NCBI RefSeq assembly: GCF_027925155.1
Contig: NZ_BSDY01000001.1
Span: 300,508 to 364,507, forward strand
DNA length: 64,000 nt
Origin: Propionigenium maris DSM 9537
GTDB taxonomy: Bacteria > Fusobacteriota > Fusobacteriia > Fusobacteriales > Fusobacteriaceae
Direction: 5' to 3'
In this document: piece after piece, positions 8,672-17,023 of the stretch
Numbering within the stretch: position 1 is the stretch's first letter
How the letters are laid out: every line of letters starts with the position of its first letter
Program-made: the position numbers and the translations under genes
Notes under the pieces: generated by a model
What the model saw: the letters and a program-made list of their open reading frames with translations, nothing else
The model's database searches: none
What the model was told of the DNA's origin: nothing

Positions 8672-9353
8672 TCCTTCCCATAATTCTTATTACAGCCAGT
8701 GCCAGGATCTCTGTGGGGTCTACCAGGGAGATGTCTCCTTTAAAGGTTCCGTTAAAGACTAATGGAAGCTCACTGCATCCCAGGATCACTGTGTCTATTC
8801 CCTTCTCCCTGAACCAAGCCAGGATCTCCTCTACCTCTCCCCTATGCTCCTCAGGCTTGTATCTTCCTCCCTTGACCCTGTATATAAGGTTATTGGTAAC
8901 TTCCTTTATCTCCTCCGATGGCTGGACAACAGGGATATCGTATTTTTTGAATGCCTTCTCATAGAGCCTGGCATGGTATGTCCCCCTGGTGGCCAGAAGA
9001 CCAACTCTCTCCCTTCCCATAACTGTTTTAGCTGTCTCCTCCACCATATTGAGGAACTCCACTTTTAAGTTTCCCTTGATCTCATCATAGAAGTAGTGAG
9101 CTGTATTACAAGGCATCACTATCACCTCAGCCCCCATCCTCTCAAGCTGCAGAGCTGTGTCCACTAGATCCTCCAGAGGACTTTCCCCACTACCGGTAAG
9201 GAATTCAGTCCTATCAGGGATTGTGCAACGACTTTCTGTAAGTGTATGGATGTGATCCCTGTCCGAGGCAGCCTCTGTATTAACAACTACCTTCCTCAAA
9301 AAATCAACGGTGGCCATAGGTCCCATTCCTCCCATAACTCCCAGTATATTCAT
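8655..9353 (-). CDS. Aspartate/glutamate racemase family protein
   Basis: 232 residues, close to the usual length. It begins MNILGVMGGMGPMATVDF, the substrate-binding start of aspartate racemases. The two catalytic cysteines are in VMPCNTAHYF (about residue 83) and ILGCSELPL (about residue 194), with CTIPDRTEFL between them. It would interconvert L- and D-aspartate (or glutamate) without PLP, for the cell wall or D-amino acid metabolism. AGGAGGG lies 6 bases from the ATG. It stands alone, convergent with the Dabb gene. Confidence 0.9.
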   Translation of the reverse strand: MNILGVMGGMGPMATVDFLRKVVVNTEAASDRDHIHTLTESRCTIPDRTEFLTGSGESPLEDLVDTALQLERMGAEVIVMPCNTAHYFYDEIKGNLKVEFLNMVEETAKTVMGRERVGLLATRGTYHARLYEKAFKKYDIPVVQPSEEIKEVTNNLIYRVKGGRYKPEEHRGEVEEILAWFREKGIDTVILGCSELPLVFNGTFKGDISLVDPTEILALAVIRIMGRKRRRP

Positions 9354-9622
9354 AGCTTCCCTCCTTAAAAAGTCTATTTAGAGTTAATATACTGAATAAA
9401 GTAAAATTTCTTTTAATGGAATAATCTTCCTCAACAGCCTTATTCACCAAAAGAGAATAATATTCAATTTGTAGTTTTTGATAACAGATTTTTATATGGC
9501 AGAAGGAGAGGGGGTAGGATAAAAACTTATTTGAATATTTAAAAGGAAATAAAGTTAAGAGGTATATATACTTAATACCGTATTTAAATTATACAAAGTT
9601 TTTACATCGCGAGGGGGTGAAT

Positions 9623-9865
9623 ATGGAATCAGTAGCTGTTCATGTTGGATCGGGGAAGAACCTCAAGATAGCTGTTACAAAGCGAAAAGATTTCCTATAT
9701 ATTAAGGGGTACAGGTGTACACAGGGATGTTTGGATTGTCCTCTGCATGTTGTTGGGGAGGATCTTGAAAACCTAAACAGAAGCTGTAAGCATCTAAGTA
9801 AAAAGGATCTTCTCATGGAGTTGAAGCTGGCCTTCAATATCTCTGAAAAGATATCCTTTACCTAA
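9623..9865 (+). CDS. Small hypothetical protein with a Cys cluster
   Basis: 80 residues, not recognised. A central CTQGCLDCPLH cluster and a later Cys (SCKHLS) could form a metal or disulfide site. The ends are lysine-rich and there is no signal peptide. GAGGGGG precedes the ATG at 9623 with good spacing; the GTG at 9617 overlaps that site. It is monocistronic and closed by a terminator. Confidence 0.55.
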   Translation: MESVAVHVGSGKNLKIAVTKRKDFLYIKGYRCTQGCLDCPLHVVGEDLENLNRSCKHLSKKDLLMELKLAFNISEKISFT

Positions 9866-9885
9866 AGACCCATACACCTATAGAG

Positions 9886-9936
9886 AAGCCATACCACTCA
9901 ACCTTAAAGGGCTGAAGGGTATGGCTTTATTTTTTT
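9886..9936 (+). terminator. Intrinsic terminator
   Basis: AAGCCATACC (9886-9895) pairs with GGTATGGCTT (9918-9927) and is followed by a T-rich run. Confidence 0.8.
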
Positions 9937-9964
9937 ATTGTGGGAGATAGAAATAAAATTTTAT

Positions 9965-9994
9965 TTAAACCTCCTGGAGGGAGTGTGGTATAAT
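9965..9994 (+). promoter_or_regulatory. Promoter of queH (extended -10)
   Basis: TATAAT at 9989-9994 is preceded by TG one base upstream (extended -10), with a weak TTAAAC -35 at 9965-9970. The predicted leader is only about 15 bases and contains AGGAGG. Confidence 0.6.
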
Positions 9995-10014
9995 TAACCT
10001 TCAGGAGGTAGGAT

Positions 10015-10677
10015 ATGAAAATTAATTATCAGAGTATTTTAGAGGAAGAACTGAAGAAGATAGAGAGGGAAGAAGGGGTTCCAAGCCTGCTCCTGCATTC
10101 ATGCTGCGCCCCGTGCAGCTCCTATGTAATGGAGTATCTTTCCAACTACTTTAACATAACCATATATTTCTATAACCCAAACATAACATTTGAGGAGGAG
10201 TACAGAAAGAGGGCTGTAGAGCAGCAGGAGTTTATAGATAGAATGAACCCTAAGCACCCCATCAAGTATATAGAGGGAAGGTATGAAACTGAGGAGTTCT
10301 ATAACAAGATAAAGGGGTATGAGAAGATCCGTGAGGGGGGGAAGAGGTGCTTCAGGTGCTATGAGCTCCGTCTAGAGGAAGCAGCTATAAAGGCAAAAGA
10401 TCTGGGGTTTGACTACTTCTGCACGGCCCTTTCCATAAGCCCCATGAAGAATGCTAGAAAGATAAATGAGATAGGGGCAGATTTAGAGGAGAAGTATGGA
10501 GTAAAGTTTCTTCATAGTGACTTTAAGAAGAAGAATGGATATAAGAGGTCCACAGAGATCTCCAAGGAGCAGAACCTCTACAGACAGGATTACTGCGGGT
10601 GTGCCTTCTCCAAGGCAGAGAGGGAGGAGCACGCCAGAATGAAGGCCCAGGAGAGGGATAATGAGGAGATAAAATAG
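10015..10677 (+). CDS. queH: Epoxyqueuosine reductase QueH
   Basis: 220 residues. LLLHSCCAPCSSYVMEYL near residue 30 and the C-terminal DYCGCAFS supply the cysteines that bind the [4Fe-4S] and mononuclear iron centre of QueH (DUF208). GGKRCFRCYELRLEEAA and TALSISPMKNARKINEIG are also family signatures. QueH performs the last step of queuosine synthesis, reducing epoxyqueuosine in the tRNA anticodon, and replaces the B12-dependent QueG in many anaerobes. It has a strong AGGAGG site and stands alone between terminators; other que genes are not in the window. Confidence 0.93.
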   Translation: MKINYQSILEEELKKIEREEGVPSLLLHSCCAPCSSYVMEYLSNYFNITIYFYNPNITFEEEYRKRAVEQQEFIDRMNPKHPIKYIEGRYETEEFYNKIKGYEKIREGGKRCFRCYELRLEEAAIKAKDLGFDYFCTALSISPMKNARKINEIGADLEEKYGVKFLHSDFKKKNGYKRSTEISKEQNLYRQDYCGCAFSKAEREEHARMKAQERDNEEIK

Positions 10678-10688
10678 TTTTTAGAAAG

Positions 10689-10714
10689 CAGCCAGGCTCA
10701 GGTCGGCTGTTTTT
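10689..10714 (+). terminator. Intrinsic terminator after queH
   Basis: CAGCC (10689-10693) pairs with GGCTG (10705-10709), followed by T5. The stem is short. Confidence 0.55.
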
Positions 10715-10801
10715 ATTTTGTCCATAAATGGACTGGAGGTGGCTCTTAAAAAGGAAGTCCCAGGGTATAGAGGTATAGTTTCTTAATATGGAGGTGGTTT
10801 T

Positions 10802-11311
10802 GTGTATAGATATTTACTGATACTGCTCCTGCTGTTTACAGCCTGTGATTCTGGGGAAAAGATAGGAGTGGCAGATAAGGGAATAAAAGATTTTAAGGTG
10901 GAAAGATATATGGGAGAGTGGCATGAGGTTGCCAGGATAGATAATAGATTTGAGAGGGGCCTTACCAGGGTCACAGCCAGATACTATAGAGACAGTGAGG
11001 GAAGGATAAGAGTTGTGAACAGGGGCTGGAATGCTGAAAAAAACAAGTGGAAGGAGGCTAGGGGCTGGATAAGGACTACAGAGGTTTCAGGAAGGCTGAG
11101 GGTATCCTTCTTCAGGCCCTTCTATTCAGATTACAGAGTTCTTCAGGTGGAAGAAGATTATCGTTACGCTCTGGTGGGAGGGAGCAGGAGGAACTACCTG
11201 TGGATCCTTTCCAGGGAGGAGGAGATTCCAGAGGACCTAGTGGAGGAGTATACAGAAAAAGCCAGGGAGTTGGGCTATGAAGTGGATAGATTGATCTTTT
11301 TTAATAAGTAA
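10802..11311 (+). CDS. blc: Outer-membrane lipocalin lipoprotein
   Basis: 169 residues, GTG start with GGAGGTGG upstream. A lipoprotein signal ends LLFTAC, giving a lipidated Cys at residue 15. The mature protein has the lipocalin GxW motif (YMGEWHEVARIDNRFE) and the bacterial features VTARYYRDSEGRIRVVNRGW, YRVLQVEEDYRYALVGG and YLWILSREEEI. Blc-type lipocalins sit in the outer membrane and bind fatty acids or lysophospholipids under envelope stress. Length and motif order are normal. Confidence 0.92.
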   Translation: MYRYLLILLLLFTACDSGEKIGVADKGIKDFKVERYMGEWHEVARIDNRFERGLTRVTARYYRDSEGRIRVVNRGWNAEKNKWKEARGWIRTTEVSGRLRVSFFRPFYSDYRVLQVEEDYRYALVGGSRRNYLWILSREEEIPEDLVEEYTEKARELGYEVDRLIFFNK

Positions 11312-11314
11312 TGG

Positions 11315-11343
11315 TTGAAAAGTTCTTTAAAAAATGATATACT
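11315..11343 (+). promoter_or_regulatory. Promoter of the metal ABC transporter operon
   Basis: TTGAAA (11315-11320), 17-bp spacer, TATACT (11338-11343). It is placed about 55 bases before the chosen start of the ATPase gene. Confidence 0.75.
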
Positions 11344-11397
11344 CGTAAAGCTTATATTTTGAATTACAAAATAAATTGTTTTGTGGAAGGATTGATT

Positions 11398-12102
11398 ATG
11401 AAGAATATTATCCAGTTAAATGAGGTGGATGTTTACTTTAAGGAGTATAAGGTCCTGTCGGATCTTACATTTAATATAGAGGAGGGAGACTATATTGGAA
11501 TCATTGGCCCAAATGGTTCTGGAAAGACCACCCTTGTGAGGTCTATCCTGGGACTTGGAGGAGAGGTCAGGGGAGAGATTGTGGTAGGGGATAGAAGGAA
11601 TATAGCCTATCTTCCCCAGCTTACAGGAAGTAAGAGTAAATTCTTTCCCGCTAAGGTAAGGGAGATTGTAGCTACAGGTCTCCTTAAGAATAAGAGCTTT
11701 CCTAAGTTTATGACAAGAAGGGACCATGAGAAGGTAGATGAGGTATTGAAGGAGCTGCAGATGTACGATAAGAGGGACAGCCTAATTGGGGAGCTCAGCG
11801 GTGGTCAGAAGCAGAGGGTGCTCTTGGCAAGAGCCATAGTTTCAGAACCTAAGATACTTATCTTAGATGAACCTACAAGTGCACTGGATCCCAAGCTCAG
11901 GGATAAGCTCTACAAGCTTATCTCGGAGTTAAACAGAAATAAGGGTCTTACAGTGCTCTTTATATCTCATGATGTAGGAACCATAGAAAAATATGTGGAT
12001 AAGGTTATGTATCTGGACAAGAAACTTGTGTTCTACGGAACTCCTCTGGAGTTTGAAAGATCCGAGGAGATAAAAAAATATACTGGAAGCTTGAAGCACT
12101 AA
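11398..12102 (+). CDS. znuC: Metal (zinc/manganese-type) ABC transporter ATP-binding protein
   Basis: 234 residues from the ATG at 11398, which has AAGGA upstream. Walker A is GPNGSGKTTL, the signature is LSGGQKQRVLLARA and Walker B is ILILDEPTSALD, followed by the switch His in FISHDVGTI. Similarity is to the ZnuC/MntB/TroB group. The permease gene starts 13 bases downstream. The metal cannot be read from the ATPase, and no solute-binding protein gene lies beside the pair. Confidence 0.87.
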   Translation: MKNIIQLNEVDVYFKEYKVLSDLTFNIEEGDYIGIIGPNGSGKTTLVRSILGLGGEVRGEIVVGDRRNIAYLPQLTGSKSKFFPAKVREIVATGLLKNKSFPKFMTRRDHEKVDEVLKELQMYDKRDSLIGELSGGQKQRVLLARAIVSEPKILILDEPTSALDPKLRDKLYKLISELNRNKGLTVLFISHDVGTIEKYVDKVMYLDKKLVFYGTPLEFERSEEIKKYTGSLKH

Positions 12103-12115
12103 GGAGGAGAAGGAA

Positions 12116-12922
12116 ATGGAGATTATACTAGAAGCACTATCATACAACTTTATACAGAGGGCTCTCTTGGGAGGGGTCCTCATATCTGTAACCTGTTCCT
12201 TTCTTGGGGTCTTTCTGGTTCTGAGAAACTATTCCCTCATAGGAGACGGGCTGGCTCATATTAACTTTGCCACTATAGCCATCGCACTCCTTCTTGGTTT
12301 TTCACCCCTGATGTTTTCCATCCCCCTCACAGTGGGAGCCTCCTTTATGATCTATAAGTTGAACTCCTCTAAGAAGCTTGAGGGGGACACGGCTATAGCT
12401 CTGGTATCATCCTTTTCTGTGGCTCTGGGGGTCATAATAAGCAGCCTGGCCAACGGTTTTAATATAGATCTCTTCTCCTACCTTTTTGGGAGTATCCTTC
12501 TTATTACCACCAGCGAGCTCTATATCTCAGTGGGAGTGTGTGTGACCCTTATTGTAATAATGGTGTTTTTCTATAACGATCTTCTCTCACTGACCTATGA
12601 TGAGGATTTTTCAAAAGTTATGGGGATCAAGGCGGCTTTTTTAAACAACCTTACCCTTATAATAACAGCTGTGGCAATAAGTATCGGAATAAGGCTTGTG
12701 GGGACTATGCTAATATCAAGCCTCATAGTCTTTCCCAGTGCCACATCTATACACCTTGCCCGTAGCTTCAAGGGGATGATCTTCTACTCCCTTGCTGTGG
12801 GGGTAATCTCCATAGTGAGCGGGATAATCATATCCTATGCAATAGACATTCCCAGCGGAGCTACTATAGTGGTCATAAACTCCATATTATTTGCAGGAAG
12901 CTTCCTGATAAAGAGAAGATAA
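12116..12922 (+). CDS. znuB: Metal (zinc/manganese-type) ABC transporter permease
   Basis: 268 residues with about eight hydrophobic helices. The early SCSFLGVFLVLRNYSLIGDGLAH segment, the mid-protein LFGSILLIT and LTYDEDFSKVMGIKA, and the GIRLVGTMLISSLIVFPSATS helix are typical of the ABC-3 permease family (ZnuB, MntB, TroC). It would form the inner-membrane channel with the preceding ATPase. AAGGAGGAGAAGG precedes the ATG. Zinc is my best guess; manganese or iron is possible. Confidence 0.88.
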   Translation: MEIILEALSYNFIQRALLGGVLISVTCSFLGVFLVLRNYSLIGDGLAHINFATIAIALLLGFSPLMFSIPLTVGASFMIYKLNSSKKLEGDTAIALVSSFSVALGVIISSLANGFNIDLFSYLFGSILLITTSELYISVGVCVTLIVIMVFFYNDLLSLTYDEDFSKVMGIKAAFLNNLTLIITAVAISIGIRLVGTMLISSLIVFPSATSIHLARSFKGMIFYSLAVGVISIVSGIIISYAIDIPSGATIVVINSILFAGSFLIKRR

Positions 12923-12948
12923 AGAGCCGGTTTAAACGGCTCTTTTTT
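12921..12948 (+). terminator. Intrinsic terminator after the metal transporter operon
   Basis: AAAGAGCCG pairs with CGGCTCTTT around a GTTTAAA loop, followed by T6. A copy of the dispersed element starts in its U-tract. Confidence 0.85.
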
Positions 12949-13037
12949 ATTTTTGAGGAAAGTTATGAAGTGTTAAAAAATTGCGTGAAGCAATTATTAT
13001 TCGATCTGATGTCAGGGTGTGACGTTACGTCACCTTT
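12943..13037 (+). repeat. Dispersed terminator-associated element, copy A
   Basis: It begins in the terminator U-tract, carries GAGGAAAGTTATGAAG (related to GGAAAGTATAGAA of the other copies), and after about 50 bases ends in a palindrome GTGACGTTACGTCAC. It is in sense orientation to the upstream gene. Confidence 0.55.
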
Positions 13038-13144
13038 ATTATTAAAATAACACTTAGAGTATAAATTAATTCCACAATAAACCTCCTTATATCAGGATTA
13101 AAAGGGATAGATTGTCATTCTCTATTTTATTAAAAAACAATAAT

Positions 13145-13173
13145 TTGACACCGATCACTTTTTAATATATATG
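13145..13173 (+). promoter_or_regulatory. Promoter of the CPBP protease gene
   Basis: A consensus -35 TTGACA (13145-13150) is followed after 17 bp by TATATG (13168-13173). Confidence 0.6.
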
Positions 13174-13232
13174 GTATCTTATGAAAAGAGAACTCATTAA
13201 TGAAAACAAATTTACAGATAAAGGAGAGGAAT

Positions 13233-14159
13233 ATGGAAGTGAAGGTTTACGAGGATGAAAGGAAGCGGCAATTGGAAGGAAATTTAAGTGGTGTGGGAGT
13301 GGTGTGGATATTTTCTGTGATATTTTTTATACCGTTTTTTTTATGGATTTTTATGGTCTTTCCAGCTTCATTTATTAAATTAGCTACAGGATCAGCTATA
13401 TATGATAATATTTATTTTGAATGGGCTGTCACTAACTTAGGGAGTATCCTGATTTTGCTCTACTTTGTCAGAGCCTTCAGGCTGGATGGAGTGGATATAG
13501 GGGCAATAATGGGAAAGAGGAAGATACCTATTAAAGAGATATTATTTTACGGCATATTATTTGTTATAGTTGAGGTATCAATTTTTATTGTTGCAGATTA
13601 CTTTAGTCTGACAGCCCCCTATGATTACTATGAGCTTGATGACAAGCCCTTTAGATATATTCTTCTATTTTCGGCTAGCTCTATCCTCTTAACTCCCATC
13701 TATGAGGAGTTTATAATGAGGGGGGTATTATTTAATAAGCTGTCTGAAAGATTAAGTCTGAAAAGATCTGTTATTATTATAGGTGTGTTATTTGCTTTCC
13801 TCCACGGCTTCACTAAGGGGATGGTCTTTATTATCTCCGGATCGGCGTTTTACTATGCCTATATATATCACAAGACAAAATCTCTCTATGCATCTATCTT
13901 TTTTCACCTTGTAGGCAACTTCATAGCTTTTACAGGAGATCCAATAAACTACCTATATTTCCCCAATTTGAATTTAGATGCTCCCACTAGAAGTGATATG
14001 CTTGCTGCTCTTGTAGTATTATTCATATGTTCACCTATTATATATAGATTGTTTAAAACTATATGGAGAGATCTCGATGGTAAAGGTGAAAGCGTCTATA
14101 TGTACAATATGAGGGAATTGCATGGGGATGAGAAGGCAAGGTCTATTGGGGAAAGCTAG
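13233..14159 (+). CDS. CPBP (CAAX-type) intramembrane metalloprotease
   Basis: 308 residues, membrane protein with about eight helices. The family motifs appear in order: EEFIMRGVLF (EExxxR), FAFLHG (FxxxH) and FFHLVGNF (HxxxN). These bind zinc inside the membrane in Rce1-like proteases. In bacteria the family is linked to bacteriocin self-immunity, processing of peptides or unknown roles. The ATG at 13233 has AAGGAG 7 bases upstream; the ATG at 13200 has none. It is richer in A+T than its neighbours. It is monocistronic, with no bacteriocin gene visible nearby. Confidence 0.87.
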   Translation: MEVKVYEDERKRQLEGNLSGVGVVWIFSVIFFIPFFLWIFMVFPASFIKLATGSAIYDNIYFEWAVTNLGSILILLYFVRAFRLDGVDIGAIMGKRKIPIKEILFYGILFVIVEVSIFIVADYFSLTAPYDYYELDDKPFRYILLFSASSILLTPIYEEFIMRGVLFNKLSERLSLKRSVIIIGVLFAFLHGFTKGMVFIISGSAFYYAYIYHKTKSLYASIFFHLVGNFIAFTGDPINYLYFPNLNLDAPTRSDMLAALVVLFICSPIIYRLFKTIWRDLDGKGESVYMYNMRELHGDEKARSIGES

Positions 14160-14217
14160 TCAAAACATCAATTTTATAGTAGAATAGAGGCTAGTTCAAC
14201 AGAATAGGAGAAGTAAT

Positions 14218-15132
14218 ATGTGGAATAATAAGAGGTTTCATTCACTGAACTATGCCCTTAAGAAGGAGTTTGGTGAGAAGATATATAAGGTGTCTTTAGA
14301 CGGGGGATTTACCTGTCCCAACAGAGACGGCAAGGTAGGGAGAAGGGGATGCATATTCTGCAGTGACAGCGGAAGCGGCGAGTTTGCAGGGAGCAGGAGG
14401 AAGAGTATAACCGAGCAGATAGAGGACCAGCTGGAGCTCATCTCCAAGAAGTTTCCAGAAGGGAAAGTCATAGCTTACTTTCAGAACTTTACCAATACTT
14501 ACGGTGAAGTGGAGTACCTTGAAGGAATCTATAGGGAGGCCCTCTCCCATCCCAGGGTAGCAGGTCTGGCAATTGCCACAAGACCAGATGCCCTGCCAGA
14601 AGATGTGATGGAGCTCTTAGACAGGTTAAATAGGGAGCATTTTATCTGGATAGAGCTGGGGCTACAGACTATGCACGACAAGACAGCAGAGTTTATAAAC
14701 AGAGGATACAACCTCCAGGTCTTTGATACCTCAGCGAGAACCCTTATAGAAAAGGGGATCAGAGTGGTAGTTCATATGATAGTGGGACTTCCCCATGAAA
14801 GTAGGGAAGATATCCTGGAAACTGTTAACTATATAAATGAGTTAGAGGTATGGGGAGTGAAGATCCACCTGCTCCACGTAATTAGGGATACAGCCCTTCA
14901 TCGGATCTATATGAGGGAGGGGTTTCCTCTTATGGAGGAGGGAGAGTATATCCAACTTGTTTGCGATATAATAGGGAGGTTGAATCCCAAGATAGTTATC
15001 CACAGGCTTACTGGAGATGGCTCTAAGGACACCCTCGTGGGTCCTGTGTGGAGCCTCAATAAGAGGAGGGTCCTGAACACAATAGATAAGACCCTCAAGG
15101 AGAGAGAGATTCTTCAGGGGTATGAAAAATAA
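14218..15132 (+). CDS. Radical SAM protein, YhcC/TIGR01212 family
   Basis: 304 residues. KVSLDGGFTCPNRDGKVGRRGCIFCSD holds the cluster-binding cysteines in the family's unusual spacing. Later IATRPDALPEDV, WIELGLQTMHDKTAEFINRGY and VHMIVGLPHESREDI are TIM-barrel strands seen in YhcC. The E. coli homologue has no firmly assigned reaction. AGGAG precedes the ATG. It is followed within about 90 bases by the RpiR regulator and may be co-transcribed. Confidence 0.9.
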   Translation: MWNNKRFHSLNYALKKEFGEKIYKVSLDGGFTCPNRDGKVGRRGCIFCSDSGSGEFAGSRRKSITEQIEDQLELISKKFPEGKVIAYFQNFTNTYGEVEYLEGIYREALSHPRVAGLAIATRPDALPEDVMELLDRLNREHFIWIELGLQTMHDKTAEFINRGYNLQVFDTSARTLIEKGIRVVVHMIVGLPHESREDILETVNYINELEVWGVKIHLLHVIRDTALHRIYMREGFPLMEEGEYIQLVCDIIGRLNPKIVIHRLTGDGSKDTLVGPVWSLNKRRVLNTIDKTLKEREILQGYEK

Positions 15133-15224
15133 TTTCTCTAAAAATCTATTTATAAGAAATAAAAAAACAAATACCCTTGAAAAGTAGCTCTATATCTCCT
15201 ATACTATTAGTAGGAGGGGATAGG

Positions 15225-16082
15225 ATGAGTAGTATAGTAAAGCTAAAAGAGATGAAGGAAAAACTTACAAAGAGTGAAAAAAAACTTGCTGAATATATAT
15301 TGGAAAACCTCAATGAGGTCAAGGAGATCAATACCTATGAGTTAGCTGAGAGAAGTGGCACCAGCCAGGCAACTATAATAAGGTTTGCTAAGAAGCTGGG
15401 TTACTCAGGGTTTCCGGCCTTTAAGATAGCCCTCAGTGAGGATCTGGGGAAGAGATCCCATAAGAGGAGGGAGGGGCTTATCCACAATGAGATAAGTATA
15501 GATGACACCTATGGGGATATAGCCAAGAAGGTTGTCTTTGAAAATACAGCAGCCATAAAGGACACATTTAGCATCTTAGATGAGGGGAAGATAGAGGAAG
15601 CTGTGGAGCTTCTAGACAATGCAGGAAAAATACTTATACTGGGAGCGGGCTTTTCCGGTCTTGTGGGAAGAGATTTTCACTATAAACTTATGGAGATCGG
15701 AAAGATTACCTTCTATGATTCAGATACCCATGTACAGATGACCAATATATCTGTTATGACCGAGGATGATGTAATCTTTGTTATCTCCCATAAGGGAAAC
15801 TCTTCGGACATCTATAATGTAGTAAAGATGGCTAAAAGCAGGGGGATTAAGGTTATCTCCCTCACAAGACTAGCAGATAATCCCATAAGCAGTCTGGCTG
15901 ATGTGAGATTGCACACTGTGGCTGAAGATGTAGCCTTCAGATCTACAGCCATCTCATCGAGGATTGCTCAGCTATCCATTATAGATGTGCTCTACATTGG
16001 ACTGGTAAGAAGAAACTATACCGAGGCAAAGAAGTATCTGGACAGCTCCAGGGAGCTTGTACAGCCATTGAAGATAAAGTAG
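15225..16082 (+). CDS. RpiR/MurR-family regulator with SIS domain
   Basis: 285 residues. The N-terminal helix-turn-helix (YELAERSGTSQATIIRFAKKLGYSG) is typical of RpiR, and the C-terminal SIS domain (about residues 120-260) binds a sugar phosphate: ILGAGFSGLVGRDFHYKL and VISHKGNSSDIYNVVKMAK are the phosphosugar-binding loops. I chose the ATG at 15225, which has AGGAGGGGATAG upstream, over a TTG at 15177. No sugar gene is adjacent; the nearest sugar-phosphate genes in the window are nagE and nagBA, where two RpiR-like sites occur, so a distant link is possible but speculative. Confidence 0.88.
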   Translation: MSSIVKLKEMKEKLTKSEKKLAEYILENLNEVKEINTYELAERSGTSQATIIRFAKKLGYSGFPAFKIALSEDLGKRSHKRREGLIHNEISIDDTYGDIAKKVVFENTAAIKDTFSILDEGKIEEAVELLDNAGKILILGAGFSGLVGRDFHYKLMEIGKITFYDSDTHVQMTNISVMTEDDVIFVISHKGNSSDIYNVVKMAKSRGIKVISLTRLADNPISSLADVRLHTVAEDVAFRSTAISSRIAQLSIIDVLYIGLVRRNYTEAKKYLDSSRELVQPLKIK

Positions 16083-16109
16083 AAAAAGACAGCTTGTGCT
16101 GTCTTTTTT
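16083..16109 (+). terminator. Intrinsic terminator after the RpiR gene
   Basis: AAGACAGC, loop TTGT, GCTGTCTT followed by T5. Confidence 0.85.
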
Positions 16110-16203
16110 GTTTAGATGATGAACTCCTGGACCTTCACATTTAAGGAATTGTTAAGCAGCAGTTAATCTTTATAAAGTAATAAAAATTAGTATTATTCTG
16201 GGG

Positions 16204-16470
16204 GTGATTACCATTAAGATAAGTTTTGTTTTCATAGCTTTTTTATTGATTTTTTTCAGCGTCAATCCTAGTTTTGCTGGGGCTCAGGATAAAGGAGAAA
16301 TAGTTAAAGCAGAGATAATAGTAGAAGCTGAGATTATTAGCACCTTTAAAACAGAGAGGAAGGAGATTTCTAGAACTAAGGAGAGTAAGCAGGTAGATAA
16401 AGAAATGAATGCTACAGTTCTAGAGAGAATAGACGAGGAAAGTAATATTCGCACCTTTATATTTGAGTAA
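16204..16470 (+). CDS. Small exported hypothetical protein
   Basis: 88 residues, not recognised. A clear signal peptide (hydrophobic core FVFIAFLLIFFSV, cleavage likely after NPSFA) precedes a short charged Lys/Glu-rich mature region of about 60 residues without Cys. The start is uncertain: the GTG at 16204 lies inside a GGGGGTGA sequence that would be the ribosome site for an ATT codon at 16213, which is where the Lys-Ile-Ser of the signal begins. A terminator follows. Confidence 0.5.
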   Translation: MITIKISFVFIAFLLIFFSVNPSFAGAQDKGEIVKAEIIVEAEIISTFKTERKEISRTKESKQVDKEMNATVLERIDEESNIRTFIFE

Positions 16471-16474
16471 AAAG

Positions 16475-16500
16475 CTTCTCTTTTTAAGAGAGGTTTTTTA
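16475..16500 (+). terminator. Intrinsic terminator
   Basis: CTTCTCT pairs with AGAGAGG (one G-U), followed by T6. Confidence 0.65.
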
Positions 16501-16564
16501 TTTTAGTGAAAGGTTTAATCGAAATAAGAGGATGAGGAAAAAGATGTAGTGTCGAAGAGAATTA

Positions 16565-16609
16565 TTTTTTAAAAAAAAAAGAGTTCCCAAGCTGTAGCTT
16601 GGGAACTCT
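16565..16609 (-). terminator. Strong intrinsic terminator on the minus strand
   Basis: A perfect 14-bp stem (16580-16593 with 16596-16609) and a two-base loop are followed on the minus strand by a run of T. It serves the STAS-like gene at 16619. Confidence 0.9.
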
Positions 16610-16618
16610 ATAATAATT

Positions 16619-16876
16619 TTATTTCTTTTTTCTGTCTATGGAGTTTACAACCATCTTAAGGCTGTGGACAATGATCGAATTGGCATTTTGTATTCTTATC
16701 TTCTTTAGGAAATCCATAGATTTAGGATAAGTGGCAAATAGGTCCTTTAAGAACTCCTCCTCTATATTCATCATCCCGGCAAAATCAAGGGTAACAATCC
16801 TATTTTCCCTCATGGCTTTAAGCAGCTTCTCCTGAATCTGACTTAAAGATCTTTCCTCTTCCATTACTATTACCAT
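16619..16876 (-). CDS. Small STAS-like (DUF4325-type) protein, tentative
   Basis: 85 residues. The core NRIVTLDFAGMMNIEEEFLKDLF resembles the strand-helix core of STAS-like DUF4325 proteins, which often partner with kinases or phage-defence ATPases. No partner is adjacent. The ATG at 16876 has GGGAGGGG at 5 bases; the GTG at 16882 overlaps it. Assignment rests on this one motif. A strong terminator follows it and PBP1a is divergently placed upstream only in the sense of being the previous gene on the same strand. Confidence 0.5.
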   Translation of the reverse strand: MVIVMEEERSLSQIQEKLLKAMRENRIVTLDFAGMMNIEEEFLKDLFATYPKSMDFLKKIRIQNANSIIVHSLKMVVNSIDRKKK

Positions 16877-17023
16877 ACCCACCCCTCCCGACTTAAATAA
16901 AAGTTGAAGTTATTAAAAAACTATTTTAATACATATTTTAAATGAACTGATTACATATCATAACATTTTTCCGGAAAAAAATCAATATCGCATTTGTATT
17001 GAAAACAAACACCTGTAACTCTA

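Larger units (their letters stand above)
12923..13232. other. Intergenic stretch before the CPBP protease gene
   Basis: It holds the terminator, a copy of the dispersed element (12943-13037) ending in the inverted repeat GTGACGT-T-ACGTCAC, an AT-rich segment without open frames, and the promoter of the next gene. Confidence 0.6.
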
